64,000 nucleotides of DNA from Nocardioides sp. SYSU D00065 (lineage in GTDB: Bacteria; Actinomycetota; Actinomycetes; Propionibacteriales; Nocardioidaceae), in assembly GCF_017916425.1 (NCBI RefSeq), contig NZ_JAFMSX010000001.1:868001-932000 (forward strand), in the 5' to 3' direction. Of this stretch, positions 36,661 to 45,300 are shown one piece after another (the stretch's first letter is position 1; every line of letters begins with the position of its first letter). Below the pieces are notes generated by a model. That model was given only the letters and a program-made list of their open reading frames with translations. It was not told the DNA's origin and ran no database searches. The position numbers and the translations under genes were made by a program.

Positions 36661-37329
36661 GTGGAGAGTGCCGAGATCGCCCGCGCCGAGACCGAGCGCG
36701 GCGAGGTCGTCCTGCGACGACGTACGTCCGAGGCGGCCGCCGACGTGCTGGAGCTGCGGGTCAACGGGGTCTTCGTCATGGACACCCTCGAGACCACCAG
36801 CGAGATCGAGCTCGCGGCGCAGGCGCTCGAGCTCGTCGAGCGGCCGGCGTCCGTGCTGATCGGCGGGCTGGGACTCGGGTTCACCCTCCAGCGGGTGCTG
36901 GCCGACCCTCGCGTGGAGCGGGCGGTGGTCGTGGAGATCGAGGAACCGCTCGTGCAGTGGATGCGCGACGGCACGGTGCCGCACGGCCCGGCGATCCTCG
37001 CCGACACGCGGGCCACGGTCGTCAACGCCGACATCGCGATGGCGATCGCCGAGGCGCGATCGACGTACGACCTGGTGCTGCTCGACGTCGACAACGGCCC
37101 GGGCTACCTCGTGCACGCCGCCAACGAGGCGGTCTACGAGGAGCAGTTCCTGCGCCGCTGCCGCGACCTGCTCAGCCCGGGCGGCGTGCTCGTGGTGTGG
37201 TCGGCCGCCGCCGCGCCCGCGCTGCTGGAGGCGCTGCGCGAGGTGTTCGGGCACGCCGAGGAGCAGGCCCACGACGTGCTGCTGCAGGACCGTCCGGAGA
37301 AGTACTACCTCTACCTCGCCCGCCGCTGA
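36661..37329 (+). CDS. Spermidine-synthase-like methyltransferase-fold protein
   Basis: 222 residues from the GTG at 36661. Rossmann core: VLIGGLGLGFTLQRVLAD, VVVEIEEPLVQWM, YDLVLLDVDNGPGYLVH, FLRRCRDLLSPGGVLVVWSAA. The pattern is that of spermine/spermidine synthase-family proteins found in actinobacteria without the usual N-terminal beta domain. Whether it is an aminopropyltransferase or a methyltransferase is open. Divergent from the CarH-like regulator. Confidence 0.75.
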   Translation: MESAEIARAETERGEVVLRRRTSEAAADVLELRVNGVFVMDTLETTSEIELAAQALELVERPASVLIGGLGLGFTLQRVLADPRVERAVVVEIEEPLVQWMRDGTVPHGPAILADTRATVVNADIAMAIAEARSTYDLVLLDVDNGPGYLVHAANEAVYEEQFLRRCRDLLSPGGVLVVWSAAAAPALLEALREVFGHAEEQAHDVLLQDRPEKYYLYLARR

Positions 37330-37383
37330 GCCCGCCGCTGAGCCCGCCGCTGAGAGCTCGCCGCTGAGAGCCGGCCGCTGAGG
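37319..37383. repeat. Tandem CGCCGCTGAG repeat over the end of the spermidine-synthase-like gene
   Basis: Five imperfect copies of a 12-14-bp unit (CGCCGCTGAGCC and variants), the first containing the gene's own TGA stop. Every unit carries a CTGAG; the spacings 12, 12, 14, 14 shift the frame. Confidence 0.6.
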
Positions 37384-37390
37384 GCTCGGG

Positions 37391-39283
37391 TCAGCGCAGG
37401 AAGGCCTCCAGCACCGGCCCCGCGGTCTGCGACCCCGAGACCCCGGTCTCCACGAACACCGCGACCGCCAGGTCGCCGCGCGTGGCGATCATCCAGGCGT
37501 GGGTCGCCAGCTCCCCCGCGGCGTCCGGCGTGCCGTACTCGGCCGTGCCCGTCTTGGCGCCCACCTCCCCTGGTACGTCGAGCAGGAACCGTCCCGAGCC
37601 CGACGTCACCACGGCCCGCATCAGGCCGCGCAGCGTGTCGGCCTCCTGCGGGGTCAGCGGCACCTCGGGCTGCGTCTGCTCCACCTGGTGCTCGGGGAGC
37701 AGGACCGGCAGCACTGCGCGGCCGGCCGACACCGAGGCGGCCACCGTCGCCATCGCGAACGGGCTCGCGAGCACCGTCCCCTGGCCGATGAGGTCGGCCG
37801 CGGCGCCGGTCTCGGTCTCCGGCGGCGGCACCTGGCCGAAGTACACCGGGAACCCCAGGTCGTGGTCGGTGCCCAAGCCGAGCGCCTGTGCCGCCGCGGC
37901 GAGGTCACCGCGGCCCAGCCGGTCGGCGTTGCCGATGAAGGCGGTGTTGCAGGACTGCGCGACGGCCTCGGTGAGGGTGATCCGCCCGACCGAGGTCGCC
38001 GGGTAGTCGTCGTAGTTCTTGAACGACCGACCGTCCACGACCGTCGTCGCGGGGCAGTCGACCGCGTCGTCGACGGTCAGCCCGGCGCGCAGCAGCGCCA
38101 GCGAGGAGACGACCTTGAAGGTGGAGCCGGGTGCGTACTGGCCCGTGGAGGCCAGGTCCGCCCCGGCGGCCCCGGCGCCGTTGGCGGTCGCGAGGATCGC
38201 GCCGTCGGAGGGCCGGATGGCGACCAGGGCGCTGGCGGGACCGTCGGCACCGAGGCCGGCCAGCGCCTGCTCGGCCTTCTGCTGCAGGGCCGGGTCGAGG
38301 GTGGTGGCGAGGTCGGCGCCGTCGGTGGCCGGCACCTCGTGGATCGTGCGCAGCCGGTCCTCGGCGTCGCGGGCGACCACGGCCGTGCCGGGCGTGCCGC
38401 GGAGCTGCTCGTCGTAGCGCGCCTGCAGCCCGGACAGTCCGACCTCGTCCCCGGCGAGGATGCGTCCCTCGGACGCCTCCACGATCTCGGCCGTCGCCGG
38501 GCCGACGCGACCGAGCAGCGCGGCGGCGAACTCCCGCGTCGGCGCGAGCGGCAGCGTGTCGCGGACCGCGAGCGCCCCCGGCACCTGCCGGAAGGCCGGC
38601 AGCACGTCGCGGGCGTCGTCCTCGCGCAGCACGACCGCCTCGACGAAGGCCTCCGGCCCCATCGCCTCCGCGCGTGCGACGTACGAGTCGACGTCGACGT
38701 CGAGGATGGCGGCGATGCGCCTGGCGCTGCGCGCCACCTGGGGCCCGTCGACCTTGGTCTTGTCCAGTCCGTAGCGCAGCACCGGGCGCTCGGTGACCAG
38801 GGCGACCCCGCCGGCGCCGGTGATCTCACCGCGCTGCGGGCTCAGCGTCCGCAGCCCGAGCGTGTCGCCCTCGGCCAGCTCCTGGGACAGCGCCGCGGGG
38901 GTCCAGTCGACCTCCCAGCCGGACTCGACCGGGAGCAGCGCCACGGTCGACTCGTACTCCCACGCCGCGTCGTCGGTGAGCTCCCAGCTCCAGCCCAGGG
39001 TGGCCGTCGCCGACGCCTCGGCGTCACCGCTCGCCTCCGTCTCCTCGACCGACACCACCTCGACCGCGACCGGTACGTCGTCGAGCGGCGCGACCAGCTC
39101 GGCGTACGCGGTGCGGTCCGCCTCGTCGGTGAGCGGCACCTCGCCGAGCGAGTGCTCGGACAGTGCGGCCGCGAGGTCGTCGGCGGTGCCGGAGGCGGGT
39201 TCGTTGTCGTCGCCGCCGAGCGCGGAGCAGCCGGCGGCCACCCCCACGAGCACAGCGGCGATCCCGAGACGCAGTGATCGCAT
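37391..39283 (-). CDS. Penicillin-binding protein (transpeptidase with MecA-type N-terminal domain)
   Basis: 630 residues. Lipoprotein-like signal with AAGC. An NTF2-like MecA_N region (residues about 35-150) and a PBP dimerisation segment precede the transpeptidase domain: SxxK as STFK (S387), SxN as SCN (S444), KTG at K577. It crosslinks peptidoglycan at the outer membrane face. The layout is class B, like PBPs of the PbpA/PBP2a type that tend to have low beta-lactam affinity. GAGCAT lies six bases before the ATG. Divergent from fumC. Confidence 0.9.
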   Translation of the reverse strand: MRSLRLGIAAVLVGVAAGCSALGGDDNEPASGTADDLAAALSEHSLGEVPLTDEADRTAYAELVAPLDDVPVAVEVVSVEETEASGDAEASATATLGWSWELTDDAAWEYESTVALLPVESGWEVDWTPAALSQELAEGDTLGLRTLSPQRGEITGAGGVALVTERPVLRYGLDKTKVDGPQVARSARRIAAILDVDVDSYVARAEAMGPEAFVEAVVLREDDARDVLPAFRQVPGALAVRDTLPLAPTREFAAALLGRVGPATAEIVEASEGRILAGDEVGLSGLQARYDEQLRGTPGTAVVARDAEDRLRTIHEVPATDGADLATTLDPALQQKAEQALAGLGADGPASALVAIRPSDGAILATANGAGAAGADLASTGQYAPGSTFKVVSSLALLRAGLTVDDAVDCPATTVVDGRSFKNYDDYPATSVGRITLTEAVAQSCNTAFIGNADRLGRGDLAAAAQALGLGTDHDLGFPVYFGQVPPPETETGAAADLIGQGTVLASPFAMATVAASVSAGRAVLPVLLPEHQVEQTQPEVPLTPQEADTLRGLMRAVVTSGSGRFLLDVPGEVGAKTGTAEYGTPDAAGELATHAWMIATRGDLAVAVFVETGVSGSQTAGPVLEAFLR

Positions 39284-39430
39284 GGGCCGATGCTCGCAGC
39301 GTCGCCGCCGCGAGGCGCGGCCCACACGCCGATCCGGGTCAGCCGAGCTCGGCGCGGTCACGCACGACGTCGCCGCTCCAGACACCGGTCCGGCGGCCCG
39401 ACCCGGTCGGACTCGGGCTACCGTCTCCTC
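39284..39430. promoter_or_regulatory. Divergent leaderless promoters of the PBP and fumC genes
   Basis: Reverse GAGCAT (39295-39290) with six bases to the PBP ATG; forward TACCGT (39419-39424) with six bases to the fumC ATG at 39431. Confidence 0.45.
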
Positions 39431-40813
39431 ATGAGCGAGACACGCATCGAGCACGACTCCATGGGCGAGGTCGAGGTGCCTCGCGACGCCCTGTGGCGGG
39501 CCCAGACCCAGCGCGCGGTCGAGAACTTCCCGATCAGCGGTCTCACGCTGCAACCGCGGCACGTGCAGGCGCTGGCCCACGTCAAGGCGGCCGCCGCGAC
39601 CGCCAACGCCGCGCTGGGCGTGATCACCGACGAGCAGGCGCAGGCGATCCTGACCGCCGCCGACGAGATCGTGGCGGGCCGGCACGACGGCGAGTTCCCG
39701 ATCGACGTCTTCCAGACCGGCTCGGGCACCAGCTCCAACATGAACACCAACGAGGTCATCGCCACGCTGGCCGCCCGCGCCGGCGTGGAGGTGCACCCCA
39801 ACGACCACGTCAACGCCTCGCAGAGCAGCAACGACACGTTCCCGACGAGCATCCACGTGGCCGCGACGCTCGCCGTCGTCGACGACCTGCTTCCGGCCCT
39901 GGACCGGCTGGCATCGGCGTTCGAGGCCAAGGCGGAGGAGTTCGCCGACCTCGTGAAGTCCGGCCGCACCCACCTGATGGATGCCACCCCGGTCACCCTG
40001 GGGCAGGAGATGGGCGCGTACGCCGCCACGCTGCGGCTCGGCGTCGAGCGGCTCGAGGCGGTGCTGCCCCGGGTCCGCGAGCTCCCCCTCGGCGGCACGG
40101 CGGTCGGCACCGGGATCAACACGCCGGCCGCGTTCGCCGAGCGCGCCATCGCCGCGCTGTCCGAGCGCACCGGCCAGCCGTTCGCAGAGGCCCGCAACCA
40201 CTTCGAGGCCCAGGGCACGCGCGACTCCCTCGTGGAGCTGTCCGGGGTGCTGCGCACGGTCGCGGTCGGCCTCACCAAGATCTGCAACGACCTGCGCTGG
40301 ATGTCCTCGGGACCGACGACGGGGCTCGCGGAGATCCACCTGCCCGACCTGCAGCCGGGCTCGAGCATCATGCCCGGCAAGGTCAACCCGGTGCTGCCCG
40401 AGGCGACGCTGATGGTGTGCGCCCGCGTCGTCGGCAACGACGCCACGATCGCCTGGGCCGGAGCGGCCGGCAACTTCGAGCTCAACGTGATGATGCCGGT
40501 CATGGCGCAGGCGCTGCTCGAGTCCATCCACGTCCTGTCGACGTCCAGCGTGCTGCTGGCCGAGCGGTGTGTCGACGGCATCACCGCCGACGCGGACCGG
40601 ATGCGCCGCTACGCCGAGTCGTCCCCGTCCGTCGTCACGCCCCTCAACGCTCACATCGGCTACGAGCAGGCGGCCAAGGTCGCCAAGCAGGCGCTGGCCC
40701 AGGGCGCCACGATCCGCGAGACGGTGATCGCGATGGGCTACGTCGAGCGCGGCGAGCTCACCGAGGAGCAGCTCGACGCCGCCCTCGACGTCGACTCCAT
40801 GACCGGGCGCTGA
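39431..40813 (+). CDS. fumC: Class II fumarate hydratase
   Basis: 460 residues. Fumarase/aspartase superfamily motifs: [16 protein letters not shown], the SSNDTFPT block, [12 protein letters not shown] and the signature [11 protein letters not shown]. Oxygen-stable, homotetrameric enzyme of the TCA cycle. Together with the class I enzyme at 32744 it gives the cell two unrelated fumarases within 8 kb. It belongs to the conserved backbone (next to glpX in mycobacteria). Confidence 0.95.
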   Translation: MSETRIEHDSMGEVEVPRDALWRAQTQRAVENFPISGLTLQPRHVQALAHVKAAAATANAALGVITDEQAQAILTAADEIVAGRHDGEFPIDVFQTGSGTSSNMNTNEVIATLAARAGVEVHPNDHVNASQSSNDTFPTSIHVAATLAVVDDLLPALDRLASAFEAKAEEFADLVKSGRTHLMDATPVTLGQEMGAYAATLRLGVERLEAVLPRVRELPLGGTAVGTGINTPAAFAERAIAALSERTGQPFAEARNHFEAQGTRDSLVELSGVLRTVAVGLTKICNDLRWMSSGPTTGLAEIHLPDLQPGSSIMPGKVNPVLPEATLMVCARVVGNDATIAWAGAAGNFELNVMMPVMAQALLESIHVLSTSSVLLAERCVDGITADADRMRRYAESSPSVVTPLNAHIGYEQAAKVAKQALAQGATIRETVIAMGYVERGELTEEQLDAALDVDSMTGR

Positions 40814-40845
40814 ACCGGGGGTCGCTCGTGCGCTTGCGCCCGCTG

Positions 40846-40868
40846 CTAACTTACGAAAGGTAAGTTAG
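40846..40868. promoter_or_regulatory. TetR-type operator
   Basis: CTAACTTAC and GTAAGTTAG are perfect 9-bp inverted repeats around GAAAG, 21 bp before the TetR GTG. It is AT-rich in a 72% GC background, and size and symmetry fit a TetR dimer site. Confidence 0.8.
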
Positions 40869-40889
40869 CGACGAGCGTGAGGAACTTTC

Positions 40890-41501
40890 GTGACCACACC
40901 CACACCGAGACAGCCTCGACGGATGGCCCGGTCGGAGCGGCGCGCGCAGCTGCTGGCGACAGCGCGCGAGCTGATCCGGGAGGACGGGACCGACGGGCTG
41001 ACCCTCGCCCGGCTCGCGGAGCGCGCCGGCGTGACCAAGCCCCTGGTGTACGACCACTTCGGCGACCGGGCGGGCGTCCTGGCGGAGCTGTACCGCGAGT
41101 TCGAGGCGCACCAGCGCGAGACGCTGGACGCCGCGCTCGAGCAGGGGCGGCACGACCTGGCGACGGTCGTCGACCTGGTCTCAGGGGCCTACCTCGACTG
41201 CTGTGTCGCTGAAGGGCGGGAGATGGCCGACGTCGTGGCCGCCCTGAGCGGGTCCGTCGCGCTCACGTCGCTGCGTCAGGAAGCCGAGGACGCCTACCTC
41301 GTGATGGCACGGGCAGCCCTCGAGCCCCTTGCCGGACCGATCCCAGCGTCGGCGCTGCGCGCCGTCGTCGGCGCGGGCGACGCGTTGGCCCGCAGCGTCC
41401 TGGACGGCGACGTCACCGCGACGGACGCCCGCAGGGTGCTGGCTCGGGTGGTCTCGGCGTTGGTCGGCGACCGCGACGACAGCCGGCGGAGCGACACATG
41501 A
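40890..41501 (+). CDS. TetR-family repressor
   Basis: 203 residues from the GTG at 40890. N-terminal HTH: RRAQLLATARELIREDGTDGLTLARLAERAGVTKPLVYDHFGDRAGVLAELYREF. The C-terminal ligand domain contains two adjacent Cys (YLDCCVAEGREM) that might sense electrophiles, though this is a guess. A strong operator-like palindrome lies immediately upstream, and the stop overlaps the next gene's ATG (ATGA), so it represses its own operon with the oxidoreductase. Confidence 0.88.
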   Translation: MTTPTPRQPRRMARSERRAQLLATARELIREDGTDGLTLARLAERAGVTKPLVYDHFGDRAGVLAELYREFEAHQRETLDAALEQGRHDLATVVDLVSGAYLDCCVAEGREMADVVAALSGSVALTSLRQEAEDAYLVMARAALEPLAGPIPASALRAVVGAGDALARSVLDGDVTATDARRVLARVVSALVGDRDDSRRSDT

Positions 41502-42283
41502 CCATCACGCACCCGATCACCCCGGGCACCGCGCTGTGGGTCCACGCCCACCCGCGCTCGGACTCGCTCAACGGCCGACTGTTCGCCGAGGGTGTCCGGG
41601 CACTCAGCACCGACTTCGACGTACGGACCTCCGACCTCTATGCGCAGGGCTTCGACCCGGTGCTGCGCGAGTCGGACCTGCGCCCGGCCAGCACCGGTGG
41701 CCCGATCTGGCAGCAGCTCGAGGACGCCTACGCCTCCGGGTCGCTGCCCGACGACATCCGCTCCGAGCAGGCCAAGCTGGCCGCGGCCGAGCTGCTGGTC
41801 CTGCAGTTCCCGCTCTGGTGGTACGCGCCGCCCGCGATCCTCAAGGGCTGGTTCGACCGGGTCCTGACCGGCGGCTTCGCGCACGGGGACGTCGATGCCC
41901 AGGGCCTGCCGAGACGGTACGGCGACGGCGGCCTCGCCGGGCGCCGGGCGTTGGTCGTTGTGACCGCGGGCGAGGACGCCCGGTCCATCGGCCCGCGCGG
42001 GATCAGCGGCGACCTGGACTCGCTACTGTTCCCCGTCACCCACGGCGTGCTGTGGTACGTCGGCATCGAGACGCTCGACCTGCACGTGGTCCACGACGCC
42101 GACAGCCTCACCGCGAGCGAGGTCGAGGCAGAGGTCGAGCGCTTGCGCGAGCGGTTGAGCGGCATCGCGTCCGAGCCGGCCCGGCGCTTCCGGTCCCTGC
42201 GGGACGGGGACTACCGGGAGACCCGGGCGTTGCGCGCCGACGTGCTGCCCGGGCGCACCGACCTGCAGATCCACTACGTGTGA
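41498..42283 (+). CDS. Flavodoxin-fold NAD(P)H-dependent oxidoreductase
   Basis: 261 residues. Flavodoxin_2 pattern: ALWVHAHPRSDSLNGRLFAEGVRAL, a quinone-site loop LVLQFPLWWYAPPAILKGWFDRVLTGGFAHG, and RRALVVVTAGED. Family members (KefF/NQO-like) reduce quinones, azo or electrophilic compounds with NAD(P)H and FMN/FAD. Coupled to the upstream TetR gene; probably induced by its substrate. Followed by a very strong terminator. Confidence 0.85.
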   Translation: MTITHPITPGTALWVHAHPRSDSLNGRLFAEGVRALSTDFDVRTSDLYAQGFDPVLRESDLRPASTGGPIWQQLEDAYASGSLPDDIRSEQAKLAAAELLVLQFPLWWYAPPAILKGWFDRVLTGGFAHGDVDAQGLPRRYGDGGLAGRRALVVVTAGEDARSIGPRGISGDLDSLLFPVTHGVLWYVGIETLDLHVVHDADSLTASEVEAEVERLRERLSGIASEPARRFRSLRDGDYRETRALRADVLPGRTDLQIHYV

Positions 42284-42323
42284 CCGGCGGGCCGGGACGC
42301 GTGGCGCGTCCCGGCCCGCCGGT
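42283..42323. terminator. Strong bidirectional terminator (19-bp perfect stem)
   Basis: 42283-42301 pairs perfectly with 42305-42323 (ACCGGCGGGCCGGGACGCG and its complement), loop TGG. It sits between the convergent oxidoreductase and GH92-phosphatase genes. Confidence 0.85.
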
Positions 42324-42346
42324 GTGGTGCGTGGTGCTGCGTACGG

Positions 42347-45300
42347 TCAGCGCCGTACGCGGACCACCGTGTTCGCGGTGGCCTTCCGCACCGAGTCCGT
42401 GCCGAGGAATCGCGCCGTCACGCGGACCTTGCCGGGCCTGCGGAGGACCGGGAGCTGGATCCGCGCCCGGCCGTCGCGCACCTTGGCGACCACCCGTGTG
42501 CCGCCGACCGTGAGCCGCACCCGGCCGCCGTCGACGGGGGCGCCGCCGCGCAGGACCACGCGGACCACGGCGCTGAGCCGCGTGCCCGCCGCCACGGCCT
42601 TCGGCAGCGCGAGCCTCACCCGCGCCGTCGCCTTCGCCACCGTGATGCCCAGCTCCGCGGTGGCCGGCTGGAGCCCCCGGCCACCGGCGTACGACGCCGT
42701 CACCGTGTGCCGTCCGGCCGCGAGCGACCGGTCGAGCGCGACGGTGAACGTGCCCCCTGTGGCGGTGACGGTGCGGTAGGCCTTGCCGTCGACGGCGACA
42801 CTCACGTCACCGGTGACCGGCCGGGAGCCCGAGCGGAGCGTCCCGGTAATCATGGTCGCCCTTCCGTGTGCCCGTCCGGCGCCGCTCAGGGCGAGGGAGA
42901 CGGGCGCCGCCTCGGTGGGAGGCGCCGGGTCGACCGGCGGGTCCACCGGGGTGGTCACGGGCGGGTCCACCGGCGGGTCCACCGGCGGGTCCACCGGCGG
43001 GTCGACGGGCGGGTCCACCGGGTCGCCCGCGAGGACCGTCACCCGGTCGATCGCGATCGTGCCCGGGTCGAGCCGCAGGCCCAGCGTCGGCTTCCAGGAC
43101 TCGAGCGTCCCCTCGTCGAGGGCGTACGCCGCGAGGCCGCCGTTGTAGCGTCGCCACGCGCCGTCCTCCTCGATCCACGAGCTCACCTCGCCGTGGTCGA
43201 CCACGAAGGCCACCCGGTCGCCCGGGTCCACGCTGAGCGGGCCGTTGGCACGACCGACCGCCTTGCCCGCGGAGGAGGCGGCGAAGTCGTAGCCGGTCTC
43301 CTTGCGGCTGTGGTTGTACCAGTTCATCCACTGGTTCTGGTTGTCGGCCGAGGCCCCGACGAAGATGCTGTCCTCCGCGGCGCGGTTGCCGGCGAACGAC
43401 CGGGGCTCGACGACGAGCGCCCAGCGCTCGCCACCCTCCACGGGCGGCACCACGTTGCCCCAGGCACGCCCAGTCGCCGTCGCCTCCAGCACGCCGTCGG
43501 CGGTGTCGACCGACAGGGCGGGCAGCGGCTCGCCGCCCGCTCGGGTGGCGTACTGCGCCAGCTTGTCGGTGCTGAAGTCGTCGTCCCAGACCACGGCACC
43601 GAAGGTGTCGGGATCGAAGGGCTCCGATCCCGGCTTCTCGACGCCGGCCGCCGGCACCTCGGGTCCGGGCACGGCCACGCCGGCCTCGGTGACCCACTTG
43701 GCGCCGTCGTCGTACTTGGTGATGGTGAAGGAGTCCAGGGTCTCCCCCGGCGCCTTCGGAGCGGCACCGCCCGCCTCGACGTAGGTCACGACCGACTCGT
43801 AGGTCAGCGTGTCGCCCTCGACGCGGATGTGCTGGAACGTCGAGGTGTCCTGCGCCCTGACGACCGCGGTGGCCCGGTTGCGGGTCCACACGTTGTCGTT
43901 CTCGGGCGCCGCGCGGTACTGCTTCTGACCCGCGTTGGCGACGACGTACACCGGACCGGTGGAGACGCCCTGCGTGTCGGTGCGGTGCCGGTTCATGAAG
44001 CCGCGGCCGTAGGCGTGGTCGTGGCCCTGCAGGACCAGGTCCACGTCGTGACGCTCGATCACCGGGCCGACGTAGCGACGCCAGTTGTCCTCGTCGCGGA
44101 AGGCCCCGCTGTCGGAGATGCCGGTGGAGAACTGCGGCTGGTGGACCAGCACGACGCTCCACTTGTGCGGGTTCTCCTCCAGCACCCGGTCCAGCCAGGT
44201 GGCCTGCATCGACATCCACACGTGCCGGGCGACGTCGCAGCTCCACGTCGCGAGGCCCGGGACGGTCGTCATCGGGCAGATGTCGTCGCGGTTGGCGTTG
44301 AGCACGACGAACCGGACGCCCTGGTGGTCGCTGTAGGTCACGGTGTCCTTCAGCACCGAGGCGAGGTGCTCGCCGTACGTCGCGGCGTACGGCCCCGCGT
44401 CGGCGGCCACGGGGCCGTTGCCGTCGAACTCGAAGGTGTCCTTGTAGTGCTCCATGAAGGGCTCGGGCCCGACCTCGTGGTTGCCCGGCGTGGCGAGCGA
44501 GGTGGTGGTGCGCGCGTGGTAGCCCACGCCGGAGAACCAGTCGTCCCACTCCTTCTCGTTGGTGGAGGTGTTGACCATGTCCCCGGCGTAGAGGCGCAGG
44601 CTGGCGTCGGGAACGGCCTTCCACGCGTCGGCGACCGTCTTCGGCCACACCGTGTCGATGCCCTCCTGGGCGTCGCCGAAGTAGAGGAACGACAGCGCGT
44701 CGTCCTCGTCGCCTGCGGTCGTGAACGTCTGCCACGGGCTCCAGGTGCTGCCCGCGCCGACGCGGTACTCGTACGCCGTGGCCGGCGTGAGACCGGTGAG
44801 CCGCGCCGAGTGGCTGCGCGAGGGGTAGCCGCCGACGGTGCGCTCGGCCTGCTCGACGGCGTCCACGGTCTGCGCGGTGCCGCCGACGGTGCGGTACTCG
44901 ACCTTGCCGTCGATGGGCAGCGCGCTGCTGCTGCGCCACGTCACGTGCTGCGAGGTCGCCGGGGCCTCGGTGCTGGTGAGGATGACCCGGTCCGGCGTGC
45001 CGGTGGGCGCGTTCGGGTCGACGTACTCCTGCGGGGAGGTGGCGACGTCGAAGATGTGCATGACCCCGGAGTACGTCGCCTGCGGCAGCACGACGGCGTC
45101 GACGGTCTTGCTGCGGTCGAGCGGCGCCGGACGGGTCGCGAAGACCTTGAACGTCCCGGCGCCGGTCGTGCCGTTGGCGTTGTTGCGCCCGCTCACGCTG
45201 AACAGCTCGGTGTTGCCGTTGCCGCTGCCGGTCCAGTCGTTGAGCGTGACCGGGACCCGCTGCGTGCTGCCGTCGGCGTACTCGACGACCGCGGTGCCGG

